From positions 1 through 30,020 of the IMG/VR virus record IMGVR_UViG_3300030430_003426: a stretch of DNA of 30,020 nt; one strand, given 5' to 3'. A model generated the notes under the pieces. It searched no databases, was not told the DNA's origin, and worked only from the letters and a program-made list of their open reading frames with translations. The translations under genes were made by a program, and so were the position numbers. This DNA comes from a virus. Every line of letters begins with the position of its first letter. Positions within the stretch are counted from its first letter, which is position 1. Positions 29,523 to 30,020 of the stretch are shown in pieces.

Positions 29523-30020
29523 ATGGCACAAGACACAATTACCAGTAAAGACCTTGAAAACTTTGGCATCGTCAATCCACCTAGTGAGATTGAACTAGCC
29601 AAGTTGCCGCCTGAAGTTTACAAGCAATTGGTAGACACACTAAAGGAGACTATCAAAACCAGTGCAGTACAGAAAGACACTGAAGAAGAGCGTCAGGCAA
29701 AAATTGACAAGGTGTATACAATACTTGGTACTGGTCAAACACCAGAGTATGGTAGTTTTGCAGAACGCTCACAGCGCACTGGTATAACAACAGAGCAAGC
29801 TCCTCCACTACAAACGATTACTACCGGTGCTGAACCTATTTCAGCAACAACAGCACTAAAACAACAACAGGATATATCTGCACGTAAGCCACAGACTATG
29901 GCAAATGTCATAGCAACTATTGAGAAGCAAATGCCACAGCGGTTGGCAGAGTTTGGATTTTCAGAACAAGAAATACCAGCACAAGTCCAGGCATTTAGAG
30001 CACTGTATGAGAAGTTGAGA
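29523..30020 (+). CDS. N-terminal part of a large virion protein (cut by window edge)
   Basis: The ATG abuts the previous TAA, and the frame is open to the window end (166 codons seen). The sequence is polar and helical: LENFGIVNPPSEIELAKLPP, YKQLVDTLKETIKTSAVQ, then MANVIATIEKQMPQRLAEFG. No domain is recognisable yet. In this gene order a very large internal/ejected protein, possibly carrying a transglycosylase, would be expected. It may belong to the same class as the fragment at the left edge. Confidence 0.65.
   Translation, partial: MAQDTITSKDLENFGIVNPPSEIELAKLPPEVYKQLVDTLKETIKTSAVQKDTEEERQAKIDKVYTILGTGQTPEYGSFAERSQRTGITTEQAPPLQTITTGAEPISATTALKQQQDISARKPQTMANVIATIEKQMPQRLAEFGFSEQEIPAQVQAFRALYEKLR

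Overview
The window is about 30 kb of a tailed double-stranded DNA bacteriophage. It carries a terminase large subunit, portal, scaffold, major capsid protein, short-tail (podovirus-like) adaptor and nozzle-type proteins, internal virion proteins and a tail fibre. It has no ribosomal, tRNA or metabolic genes. The style resembles aquatic/marine phages, but the host cannot be read from the sequence. Both edges cut through large virion genes, so this is an excerpt. Joining the two edges directly would put a stop codon two codons into the right-hand reading frame.

Layout. (1) 1-5231, plus strand: the end of a large virion protein, two small beta-rich proteins, a repetitive tail fibre, a terminator, a BhlA-like putative holin, two very basic small proteins and a 58-residue protein, closed by a strong terminator. 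(2) 5262-10296, minus strand: an early/replication operon read from a consensus-like promoter at 10352-10380. It holds five tiny proteins (the first three close relatives), three small helix-turn-helix (HTH) proteins, a lambda O/P-like pair with palindromic repeats inside the first gene (a candidate origin), a SWIM zinc-finger protein and a C5-cytosine DNA methyltransferase. A second 213-codon reading frame lies wholly inside the methyltransferase gene and looks like a real protein. (3) 10300-12446, plus strand: a divergent control region, a sigma70-like promoter, a tiny protein, a GP88-family protein, two small proteins, two tiny membrane proteins and a terminator. (4) 12447-13460: a small gene, a 51-bp tandem repeat, and a lone minus-strand gene with its own terminator and a promoter overlapped by an inverted repeat. 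(5) 13461-30020, plus strand: terminase, portal, a zinc-ribbon protein, a basic peptide, scaffold, amidase, a strong promoter, capsid, decoration protein, terminator, tail adaptor, nozzle, accessory beta proteins and internal virion proteins.

There is no DNA polymerase, RNA polymerase or integrase here. With an initiator plus helicase-loader arrangement, the simplest reading is a phage that borrows the host replisome, although missing sequence could hold more genes. Transcription probably uses host RNA polymerase, because several good -35/-10 promoters and intrinsic terminators are visible. Starts were chosen from Shine-Dalgarno (SD) sequences and from overlaps with neighbouring genes. Several genes under 60 codons were found by reading the strands directly.
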